From Patescibacteria group bacterium (GTDB taxonomy: Bacteria > Patescibacteriota > Patescibacteriia > Patescibacteriales > GWC2-42-12), in NCBI GenBank assembly GCA_028707005.1, contig JAQTVB010000012.1, positions 1 through 33,546 on the forward strand: DNA of 33,546 nt, written 5' to 3'. The notes below the pieces were generated by a model, which was not told the DNA's origin, made no database searches, and worked only from the letters and a program-made list of their open reading frames with translations. Position numbers and translations under genes: made by a program. Below, piece after piece: positions 21,120-29,308 of the stretch. Numbering within the stretch: position 1 is the first letter of the stretch; each line of letters begins with the position of its first letter.

Positions 21120-22280
21120 CTATTTCAACAGTTCCTCTAATTTTTTAATATAATTTTCTACGCCGCTTTGAGCGGCTTTTTCTTTGCCCGCCTTAGCCAT
21201 CTCTTCAAGGCTGTCCTGATTTTCCAGCATCCACTCCATCTTTTCCGCCAAGTTAGCGACGTTGCCCGGTCTGAATAATATCCCGGCATTTTCGCCCAAT
21301 AGCTCGCTGATGCCGCCTAAATCCGCGGCTAAAACCGGCAAGCCGGCGCTAAAAGCTTCCAAAATCACGGTCGGGCAGTTTTCATAGCATAAAGTCGGCA
21401 CAACCAGGGCGTGGCTGGACTTAAGCAATTCGTCAACTTGCGCTTTGCTCCGCCTGCCTAAAAATTTAATGCCGCTCTTCTCCCCTGCCGCGATTTTCAG
21501 ACGCTCCAGCTCGGCGCCGTCTCCGGCTACGGCCAACTCAGTAAGCGGAAATTTTTCTTTGATCTTTATAAAAGCCTGGATTAACGGATCAACCCCTTTG
21601 TGCCGCTCAATCTGGCCTAGATATAAAAATTTAAAGATGCCACTCGCCGGTTTGCGCGCCGCGGATACCGGCGCGATGGGGTTAGGCATAACAATTCTTT
21701 TTGATTTGATAAAAAATATTTTGTCCAGATGGATGTTCAAAAGCCAGCCGGAAGGAAAGATCGCGATCTGCGGCGAAGCAAACAGCCGGCTGGTTAATCC
21801 GGCGTAATTTCTCGCGAACAAGCGGTCAACAATTTTTTCCTGACCATAAAGGATTAAGCCGGCAGGATGGATCAGTTGAATGTCATGCATGATATGAAGG
21901 TGCTTAATCTTCAATTTTCTAATCGCCAACGGCGTCAAAAAACCAATGCCCATTAAATTGTTGGTTATAACCGCATCGCACTTCTCCCGCCGTAAAATTT
22001 TTTTCACTTTAAAATAATTTACAATATTGAAAATATTTCCCAGCTGCCAAAAGAACCGTATAATTTTTGGCAGTTTCCCTAAGTTAAAATATAAACTGTT
22101 TAAGTAGTAAATTCGCAATTCGTCATCATCAATTTTTAATTGTTTGGCGCGCGGCTTGGTGGTGATAATAAAAACTTCGTGCCCGGCATCTTGTAAGCCT
22201 CGCGCTAAGGTAGCGACCACCTTTTCCGCTCCACCTTTGGCCAATGGTCCGTATAAATTATTGATGATGCAGATTTTCAT
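21120..22280 (-). CDS. Glycosyltransferase family 4
   Basis: This 386-residue GT-B enzyme begins MKICIINNLYGPLAKGGAEK, with the glycine-rich acceptor loop GGAEKVVATLARGL. The donor half shows FLYLGQIERHKGVDPLI and an EX7E motif in YENCPTVILEAFSAGLPVLA. Its first 4 bp overlap the end of the upstream GT4 gene (ATGA arrangement), so the two are translationally coupled. It would act in the cytoplasm on a lipid-linked glycan. Donor and acceptor are unknown. Confidence 0.92.
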   Translation of the reverse strand: MKICIINNLYGPLAKGGAEKVVATLARGLQDAGHEVFIITTKPRAKQLKIDDDELRIYYLNSLYFNLGKLPKIIRFFWQLGNIFNIVNYFKVKKILRREKCDAVITNNLMGIGFLTPLAIRKLKIKHLHIMHDIQLIHPAGLILYGQEKIVDRLFARNYAGLTSRLFASPQIAIFPSGWLLNIHLDKIFFIKSKRIVMPNPIAPVSAARKPASGIFKFLYLGQIERHKGVDPLIQAFIKIKEKFPLTELAVAGDGAELERLKIAAGEKSGIKFLGRRSKAQVDELLKSSHALVVPTLCYENCPTVILEAFSAGLPVLAADLGGISELLGENAGILFRPGNVANLAEKMEWMLENQDSLEEMAKAGKEKAAQSGVENYIKKLEELLK

Positions 22281-23428
22281 AGTTGAGCGTATTTTACATA
22301 ATGGTAAATCACGTTCAATTTTTTCGCGACTTTATCCCAGGTATATTTTTTTAAAATCAACTCTCTGCCCGCCCGGCCCATAAGTTCAGCCTGTTTCTTA
22401 TTTCCCAAGATCATTTGTAATTTTTTCGCCAAATCTTTTACGTCGCCCGGCTTAACCAGCAAACCCTGTTTGCCGTTTTTGAATGAGCTTCTAACGCCCG
22501 GCAAGTTAGAGGCAATCACGGGCTTGGCGCAAGCCATGGCTTCAAGCACAACCAAGCCGAACGCTTCCGCCTGATTAATGGAAGGCAAAACCAGGCAGTC
22601 GCCACGGTTATAAAAATCCACCAGATTGTCGTTGTTTACGCGATCATTAAAAACGACCGCTTTCGCTATGCCGGCTTTTTCCGCGCAATTTTTGTAATAT
22701 GCCATTAAATCGCCGCGGCCGACAATGTTTAGGATGGCGGAACTAAATTCAGGGGTTTTTCTGATTTCAGCTAAAGCCTTGATTAAATTCTCTAAACCTT
22801 TAAAATAATGCGCTTTATCTAATCCGCCGACGAATAAAATCGATTGGCCGCCATTGCTCCGGCCGGCGCTTTCAGTAACGGAAAATTTATTCGGGTTAAC
22901 GCCAAAAGAAATTTGCCTGAATTTATCCGGTCTAAGCCGATAATATTTTTTTAAATCAGAATGTTTTATATAATCAAGCGAAGCGCAGGTGATAATTTTC
23001 GCCTGGCGAGCGAGCGCCGGTAATAATAATTTTTTATATAAATAAAAAATCAGGCGCTTTGCTCCCCTGGCCTTGGCGTCCATGTGATAATGAAGTATCA
23101 GCTGAATTTTATTTCCTGAAAAAATTTTTTTAAGCAAAACCGTTTCTACCGCGCCATAAAACGGATAATGCAAATGGACGATATCGTAGCCGTCAAGCAG
23201 GGAATAAAGCTGCGGCACAACTGCGCCGTTGCCTATTGTAAATATTGGTTTAAGGCGCTTGACGATGATATTTTCTTTCTCATCTCCTTCGTCTGGCAAT
23301 TTATAATCCGGAGTGAAGACGGTGATCTCGTGCCCCAGCCCTGCCAGCGCGTCCGCGATACTCTTAACGCTGTTGCCGATACCGCTTCTATAAGGCGGAT
23401 AGACGCAAACTATATGAGCGATCTTCAT
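22277..23428 (-). CDS. Glycosyltransferase family 4
   Basis: This 383-residue GT-B enzyme starts MKIAHIVCVYPPYRSGIGNS, with the PPYRSGIG acceptor loop typical of the family. The donor half has ILFVGGLDKAHYFKGLENLI, and its EX7E motif lies in AEAFGLVVLEAMACAKPVIA. It is followed by a second GT4 gene that overlaps it by 4 bp. The 120-bp spacer on the other side is filled with GAATTACGAATT-type palindromes. Sugar specificity is not predictable. Confidence 0.93.
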   Translation of the reverse strand: MKIAHIVCVYPPYRSGIGNSVKSIADALAGLGHEITVFTPDYKLPDEGDEKENIIVKRLKPIFTIGNGAVVPQLYSLLDGYDIVHLHYPFYGAVETVLLKKIFSGNKIQLILHYHMDAKARGAKRLIFYLYKKLLLPALARQAKIITCASLDYIKHSDLKKYYRLRPDKFRQISFGVNPNKFSVTESAGRSNGGQSILFVGGLDKAHYFKGLENLIKALAEIRKTPEFSSAILNIVGRGDLMAYYKNCAEKAGIAKAVVFNDRVNNDNLVDFYNRGDCLVLPSINQAEAFGLVVLEAMACAKPVIASNLPGVRSSFKNGKQGLLVKPGDVKDLAKKLQMILGNKKQAELMGRAGRELILKKYTWDKVAKKLNVIYHYVKYAQL

Positions 23429-23429
23429 A

Positions 23430-23548
23430 CTAATAACGAATTACGAATTAAATACCTGCCTACCGGCAGGCAGGCGAATTTACGAATTTAATTTTATTTT
23501 GCATTACATTTATTTGTATATTCGTACAAAATTCGTAATTCGTATTAT
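23430..23548. repeat. Spacer palindrome with CCTGCCT...AGGCAGG core
   Basis: The outer arms TAATAACGAATTACGAATT (from 23430) and AATTCGTAATTCGTATTA (to 23548) are inverted copies with one indel. Inside is a perfect 7-bp hairpin CCTGCCT/AGGCAGG (23455-23474). Translated, it gives the YLPTGRQA string familiar from Parcubacteria-type genomes. Confidence 0.75.
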
Positions 23549-23872
23549 TTATTTATCTTTTAGGGCGATATGTTTAACGATTTTGGTTATATCTTTTTCA
23601 ATTTTTTCCAGCTTCAAGCGCAAACGAAAAACAAAATAAAATAACAGGGCGATGCTTAAATAAAGAAGCACTTCAATGCCGCTGCCGGAGAAACCCAAGT
23701 TTAGCACCAGTTTATCAATAAATTTCAAAGAAATTATCAAAGCGGCGGCGGCTAGCCAAAAAATAAGCCAAAATAAAAATTCATTAACGCCGATGTAATT
23801 CTTTTGTTTCTGCCAAAAAAGGCGCGAGACAAAAAAGGCGATGATAATTAAAGCGATGATTTGTTGCAACAT
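23549..23872 (-). CDS. DUF2304 family membrane protein
   Basis: This 107-residue protein has three hydrophobic helices (LIIIAFFVSRLFW, EFLFWLIFWLAAAALIISL, VLLYLSIALLFYFVFRL) and a charged C-terminal coil (KLEKIEKDITKIVKH). This is the DUF2304 layout. Such proteins are very often encoded beside a DPM1-like GT2, as here, where the GT2 gene ends 8 bp away. It may anchor the enzyme or help flip its lipid product. The function is not proven. Confidence 0.85.
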   Translation of the reverse strand: MLQQIIALIIIAFFVSRLFWQKQKNYIGVNEFLFWLIFWLAAAALIISLKFIDKLVLNLGFSGSGIEVLLYLSIALLFYFVFRLRLKLEKIEKDITKIVKHIALKDK

Positions 23873-23879
23873 ATATTAT

Positions 23880-24572
23880 TTAATTAACCAGCATGGCGAT
23901 GAATAAATCTTTTAATATTCTAAAGCCTCCTAAAAAGTTTTGGCCGAAGTTACGATAAATTACTTTTATCGGCACTTCCGCGACTGGCAAATTGTTTTTT
24001 TTGACCATGAGCATTATTTCCGAGCAATGCGCCATCCGATCCTGCTGCCAGCTGATTTTACGGGCGGCCGAAGCGGTCATGGCTCTAAATCCGCTCTGCG
24101 GATCGGTCAAGTCAATTTTAAAAAATATCCCGTTAACGGCCCGGGCTAACGGCATGATAAAATATTTTTTAACAAACGGCATGCCGCGGCCGGGCCGATT
24201 GCTTTCTTTGGCATCGTTCAGGACCGGTAAAAAACGCGAGCCAAATACCACTTCGGCCCGGCCACTTTCTATCGGTTCAACGATTTTGGCTATATCTTCG
24301 CTTAAGAATTGCCCGTCGGCGTCAAAATGCACAATGATTTCGGCGCCCTGGCTTAAACTGTATCCGGTCCCGGTTCTTAGGGCCGCGCCTTGCCCGCGGT
24401 TGATGATATGGCGCAGGACATCAACGCCGGCGCTTTTTGCCAATTCATAAGTTTGATCGGTTGAGCCATCGTCAACCACCACCACTTTGTCAACCAGCGG
24501 CTTAATCTCGCTGGCCACAGCTTTAATTGTTTTGGCTTCGTTGTAAGCCGGGATCACGCAAAAGATTGTCAT
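23880..24572 (-). CDS. Glycosyltransferase family 2, polyprenyl-phosphate sugar synthase-like
   Basis: This 230-residue GT-A enzyme begins MTIFCVIPAYNEAKTIKAVA. VVVDDGSTDQTYELAK and FDADGQ (the DxD metal/nucleotide site) are present, and GFRAMTASAARKI marks the acceptor side. It has no C-terminal transmembrane helices, which suits pairing with the adjacent DUF2304 membrane protein. The likely reaction is transfer of a hexose from a nucleotide sugar to polyprenyl phosphate, giving donors for the GT-C enzymes in this window. The exact sugar is unknown. Confidence 0.9.
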   Translation of the reverse strand: MTIFCVIPAYNEAKTIKAVASEIKPLVDKVVVVDDGSTDQTYELAKSAGVDVLRHIINRGQGAALRTGTGYSLSQGAEIIVHFDADGQFLSEDIAKIVEPIESGRAEVVFGSRFLPVLNDAKESNRPGRGMPFVKKYFIMPLARAVNGIFFKIDLTDPQSGFRAMTASAARKISWQQDRMAHCSEIMLMVKKNNLPVAEVPIKVIYRNFGQNFLGGFRILKDLFIAMLVN

Positions 24573-24601
24573 ATATATAAATACAATAACAACACCGAAC
24601 T

Positions 24602-25624
24602 TTAAATTTTCCGCTCTACGGTTTTTAAGCCCTTGGAGGCCCTTAAATCATCAATGGTTTTTGCCAGGCCCTTTTCTAAAGTTACGATCGGCATCCAACC
24701 CAATTCTTCCCGCGCTCTAGTTATGTCCGGCAGGCATAACTCGGTAATAAATAAGTGTTTATCAGCGTACTTTATTTTTGATTTTGACTCAAGCGCTTTA
24801 ATGATAATATCGCAAATTTTCGTCAACTTAATGTTTACGTCAGAGCCGATGTTGACCGGAGATTGCAAATCGCTGGCCATCAACTTCAGAATCGCGTCCA
24901 CGCAATCATTAATATAGCAGAGCGCGGTGGAAAAATTTTCGTCCCCGGGAATGTTAAGGTCGGAATTGTCTAAAGCGCTATCAATAAAATCGGGAATCAG
25001 ATTGCCTTCGCCGAGTTTCATGCGCGGCCCGTAGATGCGGAACAGGCGGATAATTTTTGAATCAATGCCATAAACCTGCCGGTAATTTTCCACCATGGTC
25101 TCGGCAAACCGCTTGCCTTCATCATAGGAGCTTCTTGCTGATAAAAAATCAACCTTGCCGATGTCGCTTTCGTCGATTTTCACCTGATCGTTTTGCCTCG
25201 GGCCGTAAACCACCGACGAGGAGAATTGCATAAATTTTGCTTGATAGCGGACCGCGAGGTCAAGCATATTTTTCACTCCGTACGAGGAGGCCATAATCGT
25301 GGCAATTTTGTTTTTTTCAAAATTTATGGGCGAGGTCGGGCAGGCTAAATTGTAAATTTCCTGTATCCCCTGAAATTCAATTTTGAATTTTTGCAATTCC
25401 GGCAGGCTTTCCAAATTTAAAGGTTCGCTTACATCATGTTTGATAAATTCAAAGTTATAGTCGGAAAGCAAGTGGTCGATATTCCTTTCATCGCCGGTGG
25501 AAAAATTATCCAGGCAAATTACCTTGCTGGTTTCAAGCAAGCGGTCGCACAAATGCGACCCGATAAAGCCGGCGCCGCCGGTTACCAAAACATTTGGCTT
25601 GTCGAAAATCGCGCGTTTAGTCAT
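24602..25624 (-). CDS. NAD-dependent epimerase/dehydratase, UDP-glucuronate decarboxylase-like
   Basis: This is a 340-residue extended SDR enzyme. NAD binding is shown by VTGGAGFIGSHLCDRL near residues 14-29. The substrate side contains YNLACPTSPINFE, SSVVYGP and the catalytic YxxxK in SSYDEGKRFAE. IYGPRMKLGEGNLIPDFI follows. The NLACPTSP and SYDEGKR strings resemble UDP-xylose synthase (UDP-glucuronate decarboxylase) more than dTDP-glucose dehydratase. A 4-epimerase is the main alternative. It heads a run of sugar genes (GT2, DUF2304, GT4, GT4) and would supply an activated pentose or hexose. Confidence 0.87.
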   Translation of the reverse strand: MTKRAIFDKPNVLVTGGAGFIGSHLCDRLLETSKVICLDNFSTGDERNIDHLLSDYNFEFIKHDVSEPLNLESLPELQKFKIEFQGIQEIYNLACPTSPINFEKNKIATIMASSYGVKNMLDLAVRYQAKFMQFSSSVVYGPRQNDQVKIDESDIGKVDFLSARSSYDEGKRFAETMVENYRQVYGIDSKIIRLFRIYGPRMKLGEGNLIPDFIDSALDNSDLNIPGDENFSTALCYINDCVDAILKLMASDLQSPVNIGSDVNIKLTKICDIIIKALESKSKIKYADKHLFITELCLPDITRAREELGWMPIVTLEKGLAKTIDDLRASKGLKTVERKI

Positions 25625-25635
25625 ATAACAGGTTA

Positions 25636-25694
25636 GGATATTTGAGATTATTAGGATATTTGGGATTAGAGATTCCTAATAATCTCAAATATCC
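25636..25694. repeat. Perfect 20-bp inverted repeat between protease and epimerase genes
   Basis: GGATATTTGAGATTATTAGG (25636-25655) and its exact reverse complement (25675-25694) flank a 19-nt loop. A 17-bp tandem unit, TTAGGATATTTGRGATTA, is visible, and more ATCTCAAATATC words follow to about 25725. It lies after the protease stop codon and may act as a transcript-end hairpin. Confidence 0.9.
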
Positions 25695-25726
25695 CAGTAA
25701 TCTCCACTATCTCAAATATCTCATAA

Positions 25727-27973
25727 TTATTTTATTATCTTTATACTCCCCACGTTCACTCCGCCGCTGAATTTTTCTTCATAAGCGTAAAATGAACCGA
25801 TAATCGCGCCGTTGGCTTCAAAAACACGAACATGCGGCGCGCCGCTCGGGCCGGCCGCCGTTATTATTTCATCCAAGCCATCATTATCAACGTCCGCTTT
25901 GGCTAAATTAACTCCGCCGCGAAAATTGCTTTTAAAGGCGAAAAAGTGGGACAGCAAATTTCCGTGGCTGTCAAAAAATTCAAGGTTTGGCCCGCCGCCG
26001 CCCGCCGGAGCGGTTATAATTTGAGTGCGATTTTTCCGCGTGCCTCCTTTAATATCAGCGATCAGCACGCGAATACCGCCGCGAAAAGTCTTGGGATATG
26101 CTAAAAATTGGTTTTGTAGAATGCCGATGGCCTTAAAGACTTTAACCTCGGGAATTTTGCCCGAGCCCAGGCCGGTAACGATTTCTTCTTCGCCGTCGCC
26201 GTCAATATCGCCGGTAGCTATATCCAGCCCGCCCCTGAATTTATTGTCGTAAGCGTAAAAGGAGCCTAGCATCTGGCCGCGGCCGTTAAACATTCTGATT
26301 TCCGAATTTCCGTTTAATTCCTGAACCGCAATTACTTCGTCAGCGCCATCGTGATTCACATCGGCGCAAGCCACTTTGGCGCCGCCGCGGAAGGCTTTAT
26401 CAAAAACAAACCACTGGCCGACCAATTCGCCGTTAAAATTAAAGATTTTTACGTGCGGCCCGCCTCCGGGACCGGCGGCGGCGACAATTTCTTTTTTGCC
26501 GTCGCCGTTGATATCGCCTGAAGCCAAGTTTACTCCGCCTTTAAATTTTTCGTCAAAAGCCAAAAATTCTTTTTCCACTCGTCCGTCCTGATCCGCTATT
26601 TTTACTAAACTTTTAAAACCCGCGCGCGGGGCTACTAACAATTTTTCCGTTTTACTTCGTAAAATATTCTGCGCTTTTGCAACCGCGGCTGAAAGGTTGA
26701 TCCGTCCGCTGCCCAATTTATTTATATAACTGGGATTGAGCATATTAATATTGTCGGCTGTGCCGAATAAGACGCTTAGCACTTCATTCCTGTTTAGAGC
26801 CGGGTTGGCGGCTTCTATCAGAGCAATGCCGGCGCTTACCATGGGAACGGCAACGGAAGTGCCGGACCAATAACCGTCGTAGTATTTATTAAAAGGCTGG
26901 CCGTCAATCGAATTCTCCGGTGAATACGCCACGGTGCTAAAAATGCTGATTCCTGGCGCCGCGATGTCAATGCATTTGCCGCCAAAACTGGAAAAAGGCG
27001 CTTTTTGATCCAATGTATCGGTGGCGGCTACGCCGATTACCCTGTTTTGGCCGTTTGACCCGTCAAGGCAAGCCGGATAAATCGGCGTTTCGTCGAGGTT
27101 GTAGCCTTCGCCCTGCCCTTGTTCGTTGCCGCCGGCCGCGACCACAATCACTCCGGCGTCAAAAGCCCGCTTAATCGCTTCATCCAAGCCTTTGCTGTAG
27201 CCAAAGCCGATGAAGCTTAAATTTATAATGTTCGCTCCGCTGGCGACCGCGTAATCTATTGCTTTAATGACTTTTGAAGAACCACCTTCGCCTTTATCAT
27301 CTAAAATTTTAAGCGGCATCAAGCGCGTTTTCCAGCTTACACCGGCAATGCCGGCGGCGTTATTGCCTGAAGCCGCCGCAATGCCCGCGATGATCGTGCC
27401 ATGGTTAATGCCTTCTTCGGTAAAGCCGAGCTGAAATTTAGGAGCCGGATCCGGAACATCATTGACAAAGTCCCAGCCGTTCACATCATCGATAAAACCA
27501 TTCTTATCGTCATCAAGGCCATTGCCGGCAATTTCTTTTTTGTTTATCCAAATATTGTCTTTTAAATCCGGATGTTTGATATCTACGCCGGAATCCAAAA
27601 TGGCGATAACAATGTCCGGGCTTTCCCTTACGTTATCCCAGGCCGCGACAGCTCCGATTCTGTTTAAATACCATTGGTTAGCGAAATAAGTGTCGGAAGG
27701 AATGATAGAGGCCCGGTAAAGATAATCCGGCTCCGCGTATTCAACCGACGGCGACCGCTGATAGCCATCTAAAATTTGATAATAATCTTGGTAAGGTTTG
27801 ATTTTTATGCCGATCAACTCCTTTCCAGCTTTAAATTTTACCAATATTTCATCGGTTTTGAATAAATCCCGGCCCTTAGCCGACGCCGCGTCTTTTATGG
27901 GAAATAAAAATAATATGGCCAGCGATAAAGCGAATATAAAAACATTAAAAAAAGACGTTATTTTCTTTTTCAT
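25727..27973 (-). CDS. Secreted subtilisin-like (S8) serine protease with FG-GAP-like repeats
   Basis: I place the start at the ATG at 27971-27973, Met14 of the track. The track's upstream start is a TTG that overlaps the -35 box. From that Met, a signal peptide (KKKITSFFNVFIFALSLAIL) is followed by a short propeptide-like region. The catalytic triad is Asp127 (ILDSGVDIKHP), His191 (NHGTIIAG) and Ser373 (SGTSVAVP). The oxyanion Asn is in AAGGN (about 283). From about 450 to the end there are five repeats of about 55 residues with GDINGDGKKEIV-type loops and a Phe-Arg-Gly-Gly link. These are FG-GAP/VCBS-like and probably calcium-binding; the fourth loop (DIKGGTRKN) is degenerate. It would act outside the cell on proteins. 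The substrate is unknown. Confidence 0.93.
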   Translation of the reverse strand: MKKKITSFFNVFIFALSLAILFLFPIKDAASAKGRDLFKTDEILVKFKAGKELIGIKIKPYQDYYQILDGYQRSPSVEYAEPDYLYRASIIPSDTYFANQWYLNRIGAVAAWDNVRESPDIVIAILDSGVDIKHPDLKDNIWINKKEIAGNGLDDDKNGFIDDVNGWDFVNDVPDPAPKFQLGFTEEGINHGTIIAGIAAASGNNAAGIAGVSWKTRLMPLKILDDKGEGGSSKVIKAIDYAVASGANIINLSFIGFGYSKGLDEAIKRAFDAGVIVVAAGGNEQGQGEGYNLDETPIYPACLDGSNGQNRVIGVAATDTLDQKAPFSSFGGKCIDIAAPGISIFSTVAYSPENSIDGQPFNKYYDGYWSGTSVAVPMVSAGIALIEAANPALNRNEVLSVLFGTADNINMLNPSYINKLGSGRINLSAAVAKAQNILRSKTEKLLVAPRAGFKSLVKIADQDGRVEKEFLAFDEKFKGGVNLASGDINGDGKKEIVAAAGPGGGPHVKIFNFNGELVGQWFVFDKAFRGGAKVACADVNHDGADEVIAVQELNGNSEIRMFNGRGQMLGSFYAYDNKFRGGLDIATGDIDGDGEEEIVTGLGSGKIPEVKVFKAIGILQNQFLAYPKTFRGGIRVLIADIKGGTRKNRTQIITAPAGGGGPNLEFFDSHGNLLSHFFAFKSNFRGGVNLAKADVDNDGLDEIITAAGPSGAPHVRVFEANGAIIGSFYAYEEKFSGGVNVGSIKIIK

Positions 27974-27982
27974 AACATCTTT

Positions 27983-28012
27983 ATTATAACATAGATGGCT
28001 ATTTGTTTTCAA
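27983..28012 (-). promoter_or_regulatory. Promoter of the S8 protease, leaderless layout
   Basis: The minus strand reads TTGAAA (28007-28012), an 18-nt spacer and TATAAT (27983-27988). The -10 box ends 9 bp before the ATG at 27973. This supports the shorter start and a transcript with almost no leader. Confidence 0.75.
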
Positions 28013-28022
28013 CTCGCGCCGA

Positions 28023-29288
28023 TTACATTTTTTTTATTACCGCCAACGTTTCTTGAGCGCACTTTAACAAGCTGAAATCGCTAGCTCTAGCATGGCCCTT
28101 GGCGATTAAATCTGCGGCCAGCTTCTTGTCCGATAATACTTTAGCCATTTTTTCCGCGATATCGCGCTTGTCCAACGGATTAAAAAGCCAGGCCGCTCCG
28201 GCGGTTGTTTCCCTGATGGAAGGAATATCCGAAGCGGTCACGGGTACGCCCGAAGCCATGGCCTGCACCAAAGGAATGCCGAAACCTTCATAGAGCGAAG
28301 GAAAAACGAATAGCGCCGCGCCACCGTACAAATAAGGTATGTCAAGCTCCGGCACCCAGCCGGTAATAATCACGTCGTTTTGCAAATCAAATTCTTCAAT
28401 CACATACTTTACTTCGTCAAAACCCAGGTCGGCGTTTCCAACCAGCACCAATTTATGATTCGTTTTATATTTCTCTTTCATGATGGCAAAAGCGTTCACT
28501 AATCTGGCCGTATTCTTTTTCTTTTCCAAGCGGCCGACATAAAAAATGTAGGGCGCTTTGATGCCATATTTTTTCAATGTTTTCTCTATTTCATTTTTGT
28601 CGGAAATTTTTTTATACAGTTCGGAATTAAAACCGTTATGGACGACTTCTATTTTTTCGCCGGACGCGCCGTAAATATCAATCATCTCTTGCTTGGTAAA
28701 TTCGGAAACGGCAATGATTTTTTTTGCGTGTTCAAGGGCGAACTTGGTTGACCAGCTGTGATAATCCAGTTTATTGGCGCGAAACTTTCCGCCGGTAAAC
28801 AATTTTATAAACAGGCCGAAAATTTTGCCGATCCAACCGCCGCTTGGGCCTAAATTGTCCGAACCGTAGAGCTCTTTGGCGCGTTCAAAGCCGACGTCAT
28901 GGATGGTAACCACGGATTTTTTCGGATGGATAAGCGGCAAGGTGTGGGCCGGAATAAAAAGCGCGTCGGGCGGCTCGACCAGCATCTCCAAAGACAGGCG
29001 GACTTGAGTCCATAAATAAGAAAATGGCCAAGCTAAAATCTTGGCTTTAAAATTATGATGCGGGCTTTTTATGATCTGGCAGCCGCGTTTCACGGTAATC
29101 TCGCGGCCATTGTCCGGGTTGGCGCCAGCCAAATCGGCCAAACCGCCGGTTAAAGGCTTGTCGCTATATAAAAGATACTGATTGGTTGAATCAATTTTGG
29201 CCAATTCTTTAATTAAATAATACGCGTACCATTCGGTGCCGCTCTTAAACCTCCGATTGGCGCGTGAAGCGTCAAGGCCGATTAACAT
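28023..29288 (-). CDS. Glycosyltransferase family 4
   Basis: This GT-B enzyme has about 421 residues. The ATG at 29286-29288 (MLIGLDASRANRR) is chosen over the TTG in the track. The acceptor domain starts LIGLDASRANRRFKSGTEWY, and the donor domain has YIFYVGRLEKKKNTARLV. The EX7E-type motif reads YEGFGIPLVQAMASGVPVTA. The second Glu, conserved in most GT4 enzymes, is Gln here. It follows mreB by 20 bp and may be cotranscribed with it. Confidence 0.9.
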   Translation of the reverse strand: MLIGLDASRANRRFKSGTEWYAYYLIKELAKIDSTNQYLLYSDKPLTGGLADLAGANPDNGREITVKRGCQIIKSPHHNFKAKILAWPFSYLWTQVRLSLEMLVEPPDALFIPAHTLPLIHPKKSVVTIHDVGFERAKELYGSDNLGPSGGWIGKIFGLFIKLFTGGKFRANKLDYHSWSTKFALEHAKKIIAVSEFTKQEMIDIYGASGEKIEVVHNGFNSELYKKISDKNEIEKTLKKYGIKAPYIFYVGRLEKKKNTARLVNAFAIMKEKYKTNHKLVLVGNADLGFDEVKYVIEEFDLQNDVIITGWVPELDIPYLYGGAALFVFPSLYEGFGIPLVQAMASGVPVTASDIPSIRETTAGAAWLFNPLDKRDIAEKMAKVLSDKKLAADLIAKGHARASDFSLLKCAQETLAVIKKM

Positions 29289-29308
29289 AATTTTCAATTT
29301 TGTAATTT

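Noticed and set aside
23168-23491. Plus-strand ORF ending KYLPTGRQANLRI
   Set aside because: It is antisense to a clear GT4 gene. The YLPTGRQA tail comes from the spacer palindrome.
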